Shown: one piece after another, positions 1-8,333 of the stretch | Layout: every line of letters begins with the position of its first letter | Numbering within the stretch: position 1 is the stretch's first letter | Assembly (NCBI GenBank): GCA_030156895.1 | Contig: JASGLP010000013.1 | Coordinates: forward strand, 1 to 56,120 | Length of the DNA stretch: 56,120 nt | Reading direction: 5' to 3' | Origin: Eubacteriaceae bacterium | GTDB taxonomy: Bacteria; Bacillota; Clostridia; Eubacteriales; Eubacteriaceae | Made by a program: the position numbers and the translations under genes | The notes under the pieces: generated by a model | Database searches by the model: none | What the model was told of the DNA's origin: nothing | Seen by the model: only the letters and a program-made list of their open reading frames with translations

Positions 1-231
1 AAGTTTAGACAGGGGCTTTTGCAGAACGGACTTTATGAAGATAAGGTTAGGGTTAGTTCAAATCTTGAGAAAAAATTGTATAAAAAACAGAAGTTTGTGA
101 CAGATACAGGAATTGAAATTTCGATTCCCCTTGATCAGCTAAAGCGCGAAGAAGTTATTGAATTTAAAAATAATCCTGACGGAACAGTTTCGGTGATGAT
201 CAAGAATATAGCACTTTTAAACATGAAATAA
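1..231 (+). CDS. C-terminal fragment of a probable nucleoid-associated protein (NdpA-like)
   Basis: The reading frame is open from the first base of the window to a TAA at 229-231, so this is the 3' end of a gene that starts upstream. The visible 76 residues end in a segment containing VTDTGIEISIP and NNPDGTVSV. From memory this resembles the C-terminal end of the 37-kDa nucleoid-associated protein family (NdpA/YejK-like) of Firmicutes, in which a similar strand-rich tail occurs. An internal TTG at 19 could be read as a start, but it has no convincing ribosome binding site. The gene is followed by a strong terminator. The family call rests on a short tail and is tentative. Confidence 0.5.
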   Translation, partial: KFRQGLLQNGLYEDKVRVSSNLEKKLYKKQKFVTDTGIEISIPLDQLKREEVIEFKNNPDGTVSVMIKNIALLNMK

Positions 232-311
232 AATGAGATACCATTAGTTTGTGTTAAAAAAATTCACATAATTTGAATAAGTATTTGAAAAAATGGAATT
301 AATCCTGCTTT

Positions 312-358
312 ACAGCTCAATAATTGAACGATTGTTCAATTATTGAGCTGTTGTTTTT
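312..358 (+). terminator. Rho-independent terminator after the first gene
   Basis: A perfect 18-bp inverted repeat (312-329 and 334-351, loop GATT) is followed by TGTTTTTT. It lies about 80 bp after the stop codon at 231 and separates that gene from the molybdenum hydroxylase unit. The stem is A/T rich but long and perfect. Confidence 0.85.
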
Positions 359-567
359 TGGAAAAGTTCAATCATTACGCAGACAATCCTGTCAAACTGC
401 TTTTAATCGGTTAAAACGATCTGTCGATTGAAAGATTTTTAAAATGAGATGCTTTTGAAATAATAGCATTGAAAACGTTGATAGGAGGTTCCTTGAAGAG
501 TTAAATACGGACAAGGATGTTTGAATCAAATTAACGAGAAGAATTTTATCGAAATAAATATAAGGTT
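359..567. other. Gene-free upstream region, possible activator-binding DNA
   Basis: No credible gene lies between the terminator and the sigma-54 promoter; the only open frame here (392-574, minus) has no ribosome binding site or recognisable product. The stretch is A/T rich. It contains a small inverted repeat, TTTTAA-TCGG-TTAAAA, at 401-416, about 150 bp upstream of the promoter. That is where enhancer sites for a sigma-54 activator usually lie, but assigning this repeat as the site is only a guess. Confidence 0.3.
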
Positions 568-585
568 CTGGCATGAATATTGCTT
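568..585 (+). promoter_or_regulatory. Sigma-54 (-24/-12) promoter for the mop-like gene
   Basis: The sequence CTGGCATGAATATTGCTT matches the sigma-54 consensus TGGCAC-N5-TTGC. The GG (570-571) and GC (582-583) doublets are separated by exactly 10 nt, as the family requires. It lies about 80 bp upstream of the GTG start at 667. A sigma-54-dependent activator is encoded two genes downstream (4583-6508), which makes a local regulatory circuit plausible. The motif is seen in the sequence; its use is inferred. Confidence 0.7.
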
Positions 586-666
586 GATAAATTTACAAGT
601 GGAAATTCAATAAAGCTGGTTAAAGCAGCAGTTGATTTTCAATAAAATTATCCAGGAGGAATAGTC

Positions 667-3390
667 GTGGAAAAGAAAACCTTATTTATTAACGGGATTG
701 AACAATCGCTGATTATCAGTCCGGAAACAACGCTGGCGCAGGTGATCCGCCGGCAGGTTGGACTGACAGGCACAAAAGTTGGTTGTGGCAAAGGGGAATG
801 TGGAACCTGTTCAGTTATTTTAAACGGAAAAGTGGTTCGTTCCTGTGTGACAAAACTAAAACGAGTACCGGATGGTTCAAAAATTATTACCATCGAAGGT
901 GTTGGTACAAAAGATAACCTGCATCCACTGCAATTAGCATGGATGGTTAGAGGCGCTGCCCAGTGCGGTTTCTGTACACCAGGTTTTATTGTTTCAGCCA
1001 AAGCATTACTTGAAGAAAACATCAATCCGACTCGCGAGGAAGTTCGTGACTGGTTCCAAAAACATCGTAATCTTTGTCGTTGTACTGGTTATATTCCAAT
1101 CGTTGATGCGGTCATGGATGCAGCCAAACTAATGCGCGGCGAAATCACCAAGGAAGACCTTTGGGTTGAACTAAAAGAAGGGGATTCAATGCTGGGGTCT
1201 TCTGTGGTTCGACCGAGTGCTTTAGCCAAAGTAACTGGGACCTGGGACTTTGGGGCAGATCAGGGACTTAAATTACCGCCGGATACCCTGCATATCAAGC
1301 TGGTTCAGGCAACTGTTTCCCACGCTAATATCATTTCAGTTGATAAAGCTGAAGCAGAAAAAATGCCAGGTGTCTTCAAAGTAATTACCGCTGAAGACGT
1401 GCCCGGTACCAACCGGATTAACGGTTTAGCCTTCCCGCAGAATAAAGGGGATGGAAAAGAACGACCTATTCTTAACGATAAAAAAATCTTCCAGTTTGGC
1501 GATGCCATTGCCATGGTTTTGGCAGATACACCGGAACAAGCGCAAGCAGCGGCTGATAAAGTAGTGGTGGAAGTGGAAGAACTGACCGCTTACATGAGTG
1601 CGCCGGAAGCCATGGCTGAAGATGCCATTGAAATCCATCCGGGGACACCGAATGTTTATTTTGAATGTGGCGTGGTTAAAGGCGATGAAACAGCGCCAAT
1701 TATGGAATCCATGCCCAATGTCATCGAAGGTGATTTCTATGTTGGTCGTCAGCCTCATCTTCCATTAGAGCCAGACGTCGGATTTGCCTATATGGATGAA
1801 GAAGATAATCTGATTGTCCACTCTAAATCAATCGCCATTCATTTCCATCAGTTGATGACCGCTGAAGGCATCGGGGTTGATCCCAATAAATACTTTATTG
1901 TTCAGAATCCGACTGGCGCAACTTTTGGCTATAAGTTCAGCCCGACCAACGAAGCCCTATTGGGTGTTGCTGCCTTTATCACTAAACGACCAGTATTTTT
2001 GGAATTCAATATGTATCAGCAGATTACCTACACCGGAAAACGGTCGCCATTCTTCATCAACCTGAAATTTGGTGCAGATGAAAACGGCATTATTAAAGCC
2101 ATGGAATCTGACTGGTCAGTCGATCACGGTCCTTACTGTGAATTCGGCGATCTGGTAACGACCCGTGGGTCACAGTTTATCGGTGGTGGATACGATATCC
2201 CCAATATTCGTGGGAATGGACGTACGGTTGCTACCAACCACGCCTGGGGTTCTGCATTTAGAGCCTATGGTTCGCCACAAAGTCTCTACTCGTCAGAAAC
2301 TTTGATTGATATGCTGGCTGATAAAATGGGCATTGATCCTTTGGAACTGCGTTACAGAAATGTTTACCGCGAAGGTTCTACCACACCAACCGGCTGCGCA
2401 CCAGATGTAATTTCCTTCCCACAGGCGATTGATACCATTCGTCCTCATTATGAAGAAGCCAAGAAAAAAGCCGCGGCTAAAAATGAAGCTGGTGGCGATA
2501 TCAAATACGGCGTTGGTGTATCGCTAAACGTTTATGGATGCGGTCTTGACGGTGCTGACTCTTCAGAAGCCTGGGCCGAATTGACTGAAACAGGCGTAAC
2601 GGTTGGAAACTCCTGGGAAGATCATGGCCAGGGAGCTGACATGGGAACGCTGACCTTTGCCTATGAAACCCTGCGTCCACTGGGCATAAAACCTGAAAAT
2701 ATTAAACTGATTATGAATGATATGCGGCTGACACCTAACAGTGGACCAGCTGGCGGAAGCCGATCTAACGTGGTTACCGGTAATGCGACAAAAGTTGCCT
2801 GTGAAAACCTCCTGGCAGCAATGATTAAAGATGATGGCAGCTACCGAAGCTATGACGAAATGGTAGCTGAAAATATTCCATTAAAACATGATGGTAAATG
2901 GGCCGCACCGAAGACCGCACCGTCAGTGGAAACCGGCCAGGGAGATCCGTTCTCAACCTATATGTACGGGGTTCTGATGGCTGAAGTAGCTGTTGATACC
3001 ACGACCGGAAAAACAGAAGTGGAAAAACTGACCTTTGTTTCTGACTGTGGAACCATTACTAACCGTTTGGTTCAGGATGGTCAGTTATATGGTGGTTTAG
3101 CGCAAGGGATTGGTCTGGCTTTAAGCGAAGACTTTGAAGATCTGAAAAAACATACGACCTTAAATGGCTGTGGTATTCCGAATATCAAAGATATTCCGGA
3201 TGACATTGTCCTGATTCACCAGGAAATTCCACGACCATTAGGACCATATGGTTCTTCCGGTTCAGGCGAACTGCCGTTGTCTTGCCCGCATGGCGCCATT
3301 GCCAATGCGATTTTCAATGCAACAGGCGTAAGAATTACTCACCTGCCGGCATATCCGGAAAAGGTTTTAGAGGGCTTAAAAGCACTTTAA
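667..3390 (+). CDS. mop: Molybdenum hydroxylase, aldehyde oxidoreductase (Mop-like)
   Basis: A 907-residue single-chain molybdopterin hydroxylase of the xanthine oxidase family, the same length as I recall for the Desulfovibrio gigas aldehyde oxidoreductase Mop. The N-terminus carries a plant-type [2Fe-2S] domain (CGKGECGTCS, about residues 40-50). A second helical [2Fe-2S] domain follows (CGFCTPG and CRCTGY, about 100-145). The rest is the molybdopterin-cytosine-dinucleotide-binding part. Near the C-terminus GSSGSGELPL holds the likely catalytic glutamate at residue 868. No FAD domain is present, so electrons probably pass to a separate carrier. The start is GTG at 667, after AGGAGG (654-659). 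The substrate is probably an aldehyde, oxidised to the acid, but a purine or other N-heterocycle cannot be excluded. A sigma-54 promoter precedes it and an XdhC-type factor follows. Confidence 0.85.
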   Translation: MEKKTLFINGIEQSLIISPETTLAQVIRRQVGLTGTKVGCGKGECGTCSVILNGKVVRSCVTKLKRVPDGSKIITIEGVGTKDNLHPLQLAWMVRGAAQCGFCTPGFIVSAKALLEENINPTREEVRDWFQKHRNLCRCTGYIPIVDAVMDAAKLMRGEITKEDLWVELKEGDSMLGSSVVRPSALAKVTGTWDFGADQGLKLPPDTLHIKLVQATVSHANIISVDKAEAEKMPGVFKVITAEDVPGTNRINGLAFPQNKGDGKERPILNDKKIFQFGDAIAMVLADTPEQAQAAADKVVVEVEELTAYMSAPEAMAEDAIEIHPGTPNVYFECGVVKGDETAPIMESMPNVIEGDFYVGRQPHLPLEPDVGFAYMDEEDNLIVHSKSIAIHFHQLMTAEGIGVDPNKYFIVQNPTGATFGYKFSPTNEALLGVAAFITKRPVFLEFNMYQQITYTGKRSPFFINLKFGADENGIIKAMESDWSVDHGPYCEFGDLVTTRGSQFIGGGYDIPNIRGNGRTVATNHAWGSAFRAYGSPQSLYSSETLIDMLADKMGIDPLELRYRNVYREGSTTPTGCAPDVISFPQAIDTIRPHYEEAKKKAAAKNEAGGDIKYGVGVSLNVYGCGLDGADSSEAWAELTETGVTVGNSWEDHGQGADMGTLTFAYETLRPLGIKPENIKLIMNDMRLTPNSGPAGGSRSNVVTGNATKVACENLLAAMIKDDGSYRSYDEMVAENIPLKHDGKWAAPKTAPSVETGQGDPFSTYMYGVLMAEVAVDTTTGKTEVEKLTFVSDCGTITNRLVQDGQLYGGLAQGIGLALSEDFEDLKKHTTLNGCGIPNIKDIPDDIVLIHQEIPRPLGPYGSSGSGELPLSCPHGAIANAIFNATGVRITHLPAYPEKVLEGLKAL

Positions 3391-3411
3391 ATTTTGAATG
3401 AGGGACAATCA

Positions 3412-3433
3412 GGGACAATGATTTCATTGTCCC
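3412..3433 (+). terminator. Short hairpin after the mop-like gene
   Basis: GGGACAATGA and TCATTGTCCC form a perfect 10-bp stem with a TT loop, 21 bp after the mop stop. AGGGACAAT also occurs once more just upstream (3401-3409). No clean T-run follows, so it may act as an RNA-stabilising 3' hairpin rather than a true terminator. Confidence 0.45.
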
Positions 3434-3452
3434 TTGTCCATTTAAATACATT

Positions 3453-3505
3453 AAACAGTTTAGATAAGAAAAGCGCATTAAATGCTCTTTTTATCTAAAC
3501 TGTTT
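3453..3505 (+). terminator. Long hairpin between mop and xdhC genes
   Basis: AAACAGTTTAGATAA (3453-3467) pairs perfectly with TTATCTAAACTGTTT (3491-3505), and the inner sequence extends the stem imperfectly (GAAAAGCGCATT against AATGCTCTTTT). It ends 14 bp before the next start codon. It could attenuate readthrough into the xdhC-like gene or protect a processed end. There is no long T-run on either side. Confidence 0.45.
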
Positions 3506-3519
3506 GGAAATGAGGGTCT

Positions 3520-4575
3520 ATGAAAAGGATAGTCGAAAAAATCAGTCAGGTTCTCAACCGCAATGAAACGCTGGTGATTGCCACAGTGCTTAGAAAAACC
3601 GGACCAGGACCTATCAGGGCGGGTCGAAAAATGATGATCAGCGAAAGTCTGACCCTGGAAGGATCATTTGGTGGTGGTCTGGTGGATGCGCGGATCAAAC
3701 AAATCGCCTCAAGTGTTTTTAAAAGCCGATTGAATACCATTGAGATCATTTCTTTTTCGGAAAACTGTGATCATGGAACTGGAGAAATTTGTGGCGGTCA
3801 AATAGAGATTTTTTTTGAATACTGTGATATAATTGACCAGGAAACAGGTTTGTATTATCAGAAAATCGATCAATTATTGAGCAAGAAGCAGGATTTTGTG
3901 ATGATTTCAGAGATTTCAGGCCGAAATCCAGTGCATCAACGAAAATGGATCTGTACCCAGACTGGCTTTTATGGTCAGGAGAATGATGAATTTCATGAGA
4001 AATTTGCCCCGATAAAAAGAAACTTTAGTGATATGAAATTTAGGGCTGCTTTTTTTCATGAAGACCATTATTTTGTTGAGCCCTATTTTTTAAATGAAAA
4101 GGTCATCATTATTGGAGCTGGTTATATTGGACAAATTTTGACTGATCTTTGCAAAATGTTGGATTTCTATGTGGTGGTGGCAGATGACCAGCCGGAATTT
4201 GCCACCAATGAGCGTTTTCCCAAAGCTGATGAAGTTTTGTATGTGCCCCATTACCAGGCCTTGCATGATTATCTTACCATTGATGATCAATCCTTTGTGC
4301 TGGTCATGACCAGAGGTAACCAGTTTGATCAGGAGGTCTTGGCTCAAGTACTATTAAGTCCAGCTAAGTATATCGGGATGATGGGAAGCAAAGTTAAGCG
4401 CAACACAGTTTTTCAGAAAATGATTGAAAGAGGCTTTGAGTATGAGGATCTGCAAAGGATTCATTGTCCGGTGGGTTTGCCGATTGAGGGGGAAAGCCCG
4501 GAAGAAATTGCGGTCAGCATCAGTGCTGAATTAATTGGACTGCGCAGGAAAAAAGATACAATGATAAGTAATTGA
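3520..4575 (+). CDS. XdhC/CoxI-family molybdenum hydroxylase maturation factor
   Basis: A 351-residue protein with the two parts expected of the XdhC/CoxI family. The N-terminal domain has TGPGPIRAGRKM, SFGGGLVDA and CGGQIEIFFE. The C-terminal Rossmann-like domain has VIIIGAGYIGQ, GMMGSKVKR and CPVGLPIEGESPEEIAVSI. Family members bind the molybdenum cofactor and help insert its sulfurated form into xanthine dehydrogenase-type enzymes. Its position directly after the mop-like gene fits that partner. The start ATG at 3520 has GAGGG upstream. The next gene begins 7 bp after its stop, so the two are probably cotranscribed. Confidence 0.85.
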   Translation: MKRIVEKISQVLNRNETLVIATVLRKTGPGPIRAGRKMMISESLTLEGSFGGGLVDARIKQIASSVFKSRLNTIEIISFSENCDHGTGEICGGQIEIFFEYCDIIDQETGLYYQKIDQLLSKKQDFVMISEISGRNPVHQRKWICTQTGFYGQENDEFHEKFAPIKRNFSDMKFRAAFFHEDHYFVEPYFLNEKVIIIGAGYIGQILTDLCKMLDFYVVVADDQPEFATNERFPKADEVLYVPHYQALHDYLTIDDQSFVLVMTRGNQFDQEVLAQVLLSPAKYIGMMGSKVKRNTVFQKMIERGFEYEDLQRIHCPVGLPIEGESPEEIAVSISAELIGLRRKKDTMISN

Positions 4576-4582
4576 GGATAAA

Positions 4583-6508
4583 ATGAATAAAAACAGATTT
4601 CAGGAATTAATTAAAAAATCAAGAGAACGATGTGAGAAACTTGGTCTTGAGGAAGATCTGGTCTTTAGTAAAAAGCGGATTGATCATGCCGAGCTGCAGG
4701 AAAAATTTGCTGAAAACAGGGATTTAATCCTGACAGCATCACCCTATATGGAGCACCTGATGAGCATTGTCAAAGGCGATCATTTTTTTGTCCTCTTAAC
4801 CGATCGCGAGGGCTGTATTTTAAATGCCATCGGCGACGAAAAAATTTTGTCGGAGGCCTTTGACCTGAAAATGGTTGCCGGTTCATACATGAATGAAGAG
4901 AATATTGGCACCAACGCCATGTCCATGGTCATAAAATCCCGGTCACCGATCCAATTGTCGGGCAAAGATCACTTTATCAAGGCTTACCATCGCTGGACCT
5001 GTTCCGGGGCGCCCATTAAGGATGGCAATGGTAATTTGATTGGGGTTTTGGATTTAACCGGTTATTCCGACTCCGTCCATCCCCACACTTTGGGGATGGT
5101 GACGGCGGCATCAAACGCCATCGAAGAAATGCTGAAATTCAAGACCTATAATAAGCTGCAGAATATGACCAATAAGCATATCAAGACGATTTTTAATTCC
5201 ATGCCGGTGGCCATTATTACGGCGGATATAAATGGTGAGATAAAAATTTATAATCAGCAGGCCATGGATCTTTTTGGTAATCGTCAACGAAAAATAATCG
5301 GCAACAATATTTCTGAGCTGATTGAAGAGTGGGACGAAATCAGAGACAGTATCCGACAGGAAAAAAATGTCAGCAAACTGATCAATATTAAGGCCTTAAA
5401 AAATCGTTTTCTCTGTCAGATGACCGCCAGTCCTATTTATAATCCTCAGGATGACAGTATTGAAATTGTTTTTGTCTTAAAAGAAGAAAAAAACAGCAAA
5501 AAACAGACAGCGATCGCGCCCTTTTATACTTTTGATAAAATAAAAGGAGAAGAAATTAATTTTCGGCGAACCGTTGAATATGCCAAAAAGATTGCCGGTA
5601 ATCGCTCAACGATTCTGATTATGGGTGAAAGCGGCACGGGTAAAGAAGTCTTTGCCCAGTCCATTCATAATTTCAGCAAACGGGTAGACGGCCCTTTTGT
5701 GGCGCTTAATTGCGGGGCGATTCCCAATCAGCTGATCGAGTCGGAATTGTTTGGTTATGAGGATGGTGCCTATACCGGGGCTAAAAAGGGTGGCAATATT
5801 GGGAAATTTGAGGAAGCCAATAAGGGCACCATTATGCTCGATGAAATCGGTGAAATGCCCATTGATATGCAGACCAGGCTTTTAAGGGTTCTCCAGGAAA
5901 GCGTCATCACCAGAATTGGCAGTCATAAGGCGGTTCCCATTGATGTCAGGATTATTGCGGCGACCAACAAAGATCTGAAAAAAGAAGTGGCGCTGGGGCG
6001 TTTTCGCAAAGATCTTTTTTATCGTCTAAATGTCTTGCCTTTGTTTTTGCCGCCGCTTAGGGAGCGCAAAGAGGATATTTTGCAGCTGTTTTATTATTTT
6101 TTAAAGAATACAGCCATCAAATATGACAAAGCGCCCATCACGCTAAAAGAAGAGGAATTAAAAATTTTAACCAATTATTCATGGCCGGGAAATATTCGAG
6201 AACTGGAAAATATTGCCGAGCTGATTGTAAACACCGACGATTTTCCCTATCATTATTTTAAAAATCTCCGCTCTGACAGTGGGATGTTTGCCAATTTGGA
6301 AAGCCTGGACTCACAGCCGGTGACAGGATTTTTTGCCGGAATTGAAAAAATTGAGGATCTATCCCTTGAATATATGGAAAGGCTTCATCTGGCCCGGGTG
6401 TTAAAACTTTATGAAGGGAACATTACCAAGACCGCTCAGGCTTTAGGTGTCCAGAGAAATACCCTCTACAGCAAAATAAAAAAATATGAAATTGACATTA
6501 GTCATTAA
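4583..6508 (+). CDS. Sigma-54-dependent transcriptional activator (AcoR/DhaR-like)
   Basis: A 641-residue enhancer-binding protein. Residues about 50-190 look like a GAF-type sensor (NEENIGTNAMS, then LIGVLDLTG) and about 200-300 like a PAS domain (MPVAIITADINGEI). The AAA+ domain follows, with Walker A GESGTGKE (about 348), the sigma-54 contact loop as GAYTGA (about 394; the common form is GAFTGA) and Walker B IMLDEIGEM (about 416). A Fis-type helix-turn-helix ends the protein (ITKTAQALGVQRNTLYSKI). There is no phospho-acceptor receiver domain, so it probably senses a small molecule through GAF/PAS. The sigma-54 promoter at 568-585 is its most likely target, inferred from proximity. Confidence 0.88.
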   Translation: MNKNRFQELIKKSRERCEKLGLEEDLVFSKKRIDHAELQEKFAENRDLILTASPYMEHLMSIVKGDHFFVLLTDREGCILNAIGDEKILSEAFDLKMVAGSYMNEENIGTNAMSMVIKSRSPIQLSGKDHFIKAYHRWTCSGAPIKDGNGNLIGVLDLTGYSDSVHPHTLGMVTAASNAIEEMLKFKTYNKLQNMTNKHIKTIFNSMPVAIITADINGEIKIYNQQAMDLFGNRQRKIIGNNISELIEEWDEIRDSIRQEKNVSKLINIKALKNRFLCQMTASPIYNPQDDSIEIVFVLKEEKNSKKQTAIAPFYTFDKIKGEEINFRRTVEYAKKIAGNRSTILIMGESGTGKEVFAQSIHNFSKRVDGPFVALNCGAIPNQLIESELFGYEDGAYTGAKKGGNIGKFEEANKGTIMLDEIGEMPIDMQTRLLRVLQESVITRIGSHKAVPIDVRIIAATNKDLKKEVALGRFRKDLFYRLNVLPLFLPPLRERKEDILQLFYYFLKNTAIKYDKAPITLKEEELKILTNYSWPGNIRELENIAELIVNTDDFPYHYFKNLRSDSGMFANLESLDSQPVTGFFAGIEKIEDLSLEYMERLHLARVLKLYEGNITKTAQALGVQRNTLYSKIKKYEIDISH

Positions 6509-6546
6509 TTATGCAATAGTAAAAGAAAAAACTGGGAGGAATAACA

Positions 6547-6981
6547 ATGGAAAATTTAGTGGAAAAGTATAATCAGGTTGGTAGTGATGCACCCGAGGAT
6601 CTGCAGGCGCAGTATCATATGAATTGCGCGGAAGTGCTTCTGGCAACGGCAAACGAGGCCTATGAATTAAATATTCCGACAGATGCCTTTAAGCTGATCC
6701 AGGGATTTGGCGGTGGCTTTTATTCGGAAAAAGTATGTGGTGCTTTCTCGGGCGCACTGGCAGGTCTTAGCTATAAGTATGCCAAGGAACGTCCCACCGA
6801 TCAAAAGGAAATAAAGATGGCGGCTAAACTTTTAGTTGAAGAATTTGAGAAAGAATTCGGCACCCTGGACTGTGACAAAATCAAGGCCAAATATCGGGAC
6901 GAGGTCACAGCCTGTAATCCAGTGAAGTGTCGAGCCGGCTTGGTGCTAGAACGGGTAGTGGCAAAGATGGAGGAAGCATGA
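6547..6981 (+). CDS. C_GCAxxG_C_C family redox-type protein
   Basis: A 144-residue protein with the spaced cysteines of the C_GCAxxG_C_C family: a Cys in MNCAEVLL, the central VCGAFSGALAGL, then Cys residues in LDCDKIK, TACNPVKC and nearby. A glycine-rich GFGGGFYSEKVCGA segment matches the family core. The biochemical role of the family is unclear; it is often found beside redox enzymes. The start follows GGGAGGA. It sits 38 bp after the activator gene and its last codons overlap the next start, so it probably belongs to the hydroxylase unit, possibly in electron transfer or metal handling (inference). Confidence 0.75.
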   Translation: MENLVEKYNQVGSDAPEDLQAQYHMNCAEVLLATANEAYELNIPTDAFKLIQGFGGGFYSEKVCGAFSGALAGLSYKYAKERPTDQKEIKMAAKLLVEEFEKEFGTLDCDKIKAKYRDEVTACNPVKCRAGLVLERVVAKMEEA

Positions 6982-7592
6982 GTACAGATAAAATGAAAGC
7001 CTATGGCACCGATCTTTTGGAGCGGGCTTATGGGCGCTGGTGGCTGATGCTGCTGGATGGTTTATGTCTGATGATTATTTGCGGGATCACCCTCTTTCAG
7101 CGTCATTTTGCCATCACCCTGATGGTCAATCTGTTTGGAATCTATCGCGGCTTTATGGGAATTATGTATTTAATCACCTATTTTGTCTTTCGAAAAAAAT
7201 ATGAGACAGCCATGGGTGCCAGCCTGGGACGGGGTATCTTTGATCTGATTGTAGCGGCAATTTTTCTTTTATTTACCAATACGATTATCAAATTTTTTAT
7301 CGTTATTATCGGGATTGTCGCAATTTTCGCCGGGGTCCTAATGCTTGGTTCCACTCGTAACAGCATGGGTAACAGTGTGATTATTAAACTGATTGTTGGG
7401 GTAATACTACTGGCATTTGGGATTTTTTCTCTTTTTAATCCTTCCGGACAGATGGATTTTTATGGCTTATTATTAGGAATTGTCTTGGGGATCAGTGGCT
7501 TTTCCCTGGTGGTGCAGTCTTCTAGTATGAGAAAAAATTACAAGGAAATTAAAAAGGTCAAAAAAGGTTACGACGATTATCATGTTGAGTGA
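6978..7592 (+). CDS. DUF308/HdeD-like integral membrane protein
   Basis: A 204-residue hydrophobic protein with about six transmembrane helices in a repeated two-helix pattern (LLDGLCLMIICGITLF, FIVIIGIVAIFAGVLML, GVILLAFGIFSLFNP, GLLLGIVLGISGF). This matches the DUF308/HdeD-like family. It ends in a lysine-rich cytoplasmic tail (KNYKEIKKVKKG). I chose the ATG at 6978, which overlaps the upstream stop as ATGA and has GGAGG just before it, rather than an in-frame start at 6927. Function is unknown. A palindromic element follows immediately. Confidence 0.7.
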   Translation: MSTDKMKAYGTDLLERAYGRWWLMLLDGLCLMIICGITLFQRHFAITLMVNLFGIYRGFMGIMYLITYFVFRKKYETAMGASLGRGIFDLIVAAIFLLFTNTIIKFFIVIIGIVAIFAGVLMLGSTRNSMGNSVIIKLIVGVILLAFGIFSLFNPSGQMDFYGLLLGIVLGISGFSLVVQSSSMRKNYKEIKKVKKGYDDYHVE

Positions 7593-7599
7593 AAATGAA

Positions 7600-7836
7600 G
7601 GCTGGTCGCATAAGCGGCTAGCTCAGTGTGTAGACAAACCTCGCACCGACCAATTGGATTGCGCAGTCTGCGCGCGGACTCGTACAGTTGCCCAATTTGA
7701 AATCGCTAATTATTGACGGTTGTAAGCCAACTGTTCGCTCCGAGGCAGACAGCTGAAAAGCCAATTGTCGGTGCTCAGGTATTCAGCATTAACTTTGTCT
7801 TCAGTCTGGGCTGGTCGCAAAAGCGGCCAGCTTTTT
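7600..7836 (+). repeat. Palindromic interspersed element, copy 1, with flanking terminator hairpins
   Basis: The core at 7629-7803 (175 bp) is bounded by short inverted ends, TGTAGACAAA and TTTGTCTTCA. It folds back on itself: GCACCGACCAATTGG on the left matches CCAATTGTCGGTGC on the right, and ACAGTTGC matches AACTGTTCG further in. An inverted, about 80% similar copy is at 17769-17942. The core is flanked by near-duplicate hairpins, GCTGGTCGC-ATAA-GCGGCTAGC (7601-7622) and GCTGGTCGC-AAAA-GCGGCCAGC (7810-7831). The right one is followed by TTTTTA and looks like the terminator of the DUF308 gene. No protein is encoded. It resembles a small non-autonomous transposable element or a structured RNA. 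Confidence 0.75.
7810..7836 (+). terminator. Terminator at the right edge of repeat copy 1
   Basis: A 9-bp stem (7810-7818 with 7823-7831, one G-T pair) with an AAAA loop is followed by TTTTTA. A near copy with two or three changes lies at 7601-7622 on the other side of the repeat element but lacks the T-run. Confidence 0.7.
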
Positions 7837-7955
7837 ATGTGCAAAAATTGGTATGATGGAAATAAGCTTAAAAAAAATGAATAAAAACAAAAAATGTCTT
7901 TTTTTATTGAAAGATAGCGTTATAATTAAAGAAAAAGCAAAGGGAGAGAGCCGCA
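7837..7955 (+). promoter_or_regulatory. Probable promoter region of the pilin operon
   Basis: TATAAT at 7921-7926 in a very A/T-rich stretch could be a -10 box; the -35 at the right distance (around 7898) is poor. GGGAGAG precedes the ATG at 7956. The assignment is weak. Confidence 0.35.
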
Positions 7956-8324
7956 ATGATCAAAGACCGGGTCAGGAAAAATGATGGTTTTACTCTGGCT
8001 GAACTCATGGTTGTCCTGGTAATACTAGGGCTTCTGGCAAGTATTGCCATTCCACAGTTTTTTACCGTCATTAAAAATTCTCAGAAGAAGACAGATGAAA
8101 CCAATATCCGTATCGTTGAGAGTGCCCTGGAGTTGTATCGCATTGAAAATGGGGAGTACCCGCCCAGTGCCACAACTTTTGATGGGCTGATTGATGTGCT
8201 TCATGATGAAGGTCTGATTCGCCAGGAAAGCATTGAATCAGCAAATGATCGGGAGTATGAACTTTACTACAATGTAACCGATCACACCATCGAACGTAAA
8301 GCGATTACGACTGCGACCGAATAG
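7956..8324 (+). CDS. Type IV pilin-like / GspG-like prepilin
   Basis: A 122-residue protein with a class III prepilin signal: a short charged leader ending in glycine (residue 11), then FTLAELMVVLVILGLLAS with the conserved glutamate at mature position 5. The C-terminal part (ESALELYRIENGEYPPS) has the spacing and ENGxYP motif common in GspG/PilE-type major pseudopilins. It is the first gene of a run of five prepilin-like genes and is the best candidate for the main subunit of the filament. A prepilin peptidase must be encoded elsewhere. Confidence 0.85.
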   Translation: MIKDRVRKNDGFTLAELMVVLVILGLLASIAIPQFFTVIKNSQKKTDETNIRIVESALELYRIENGEYPPSATTFDGLIDVLHDEGLIRQESIESANDREYELYYNVTDHTIERKAITTATE

Positions 8325-8333
8325 GCGCCGGAA

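Noticed and set aside
7600..7836. Insertion sequence with transposase
   Set aside because: The element is only 175 bp and encodes no protein, so at most it is a non-autonomous element.
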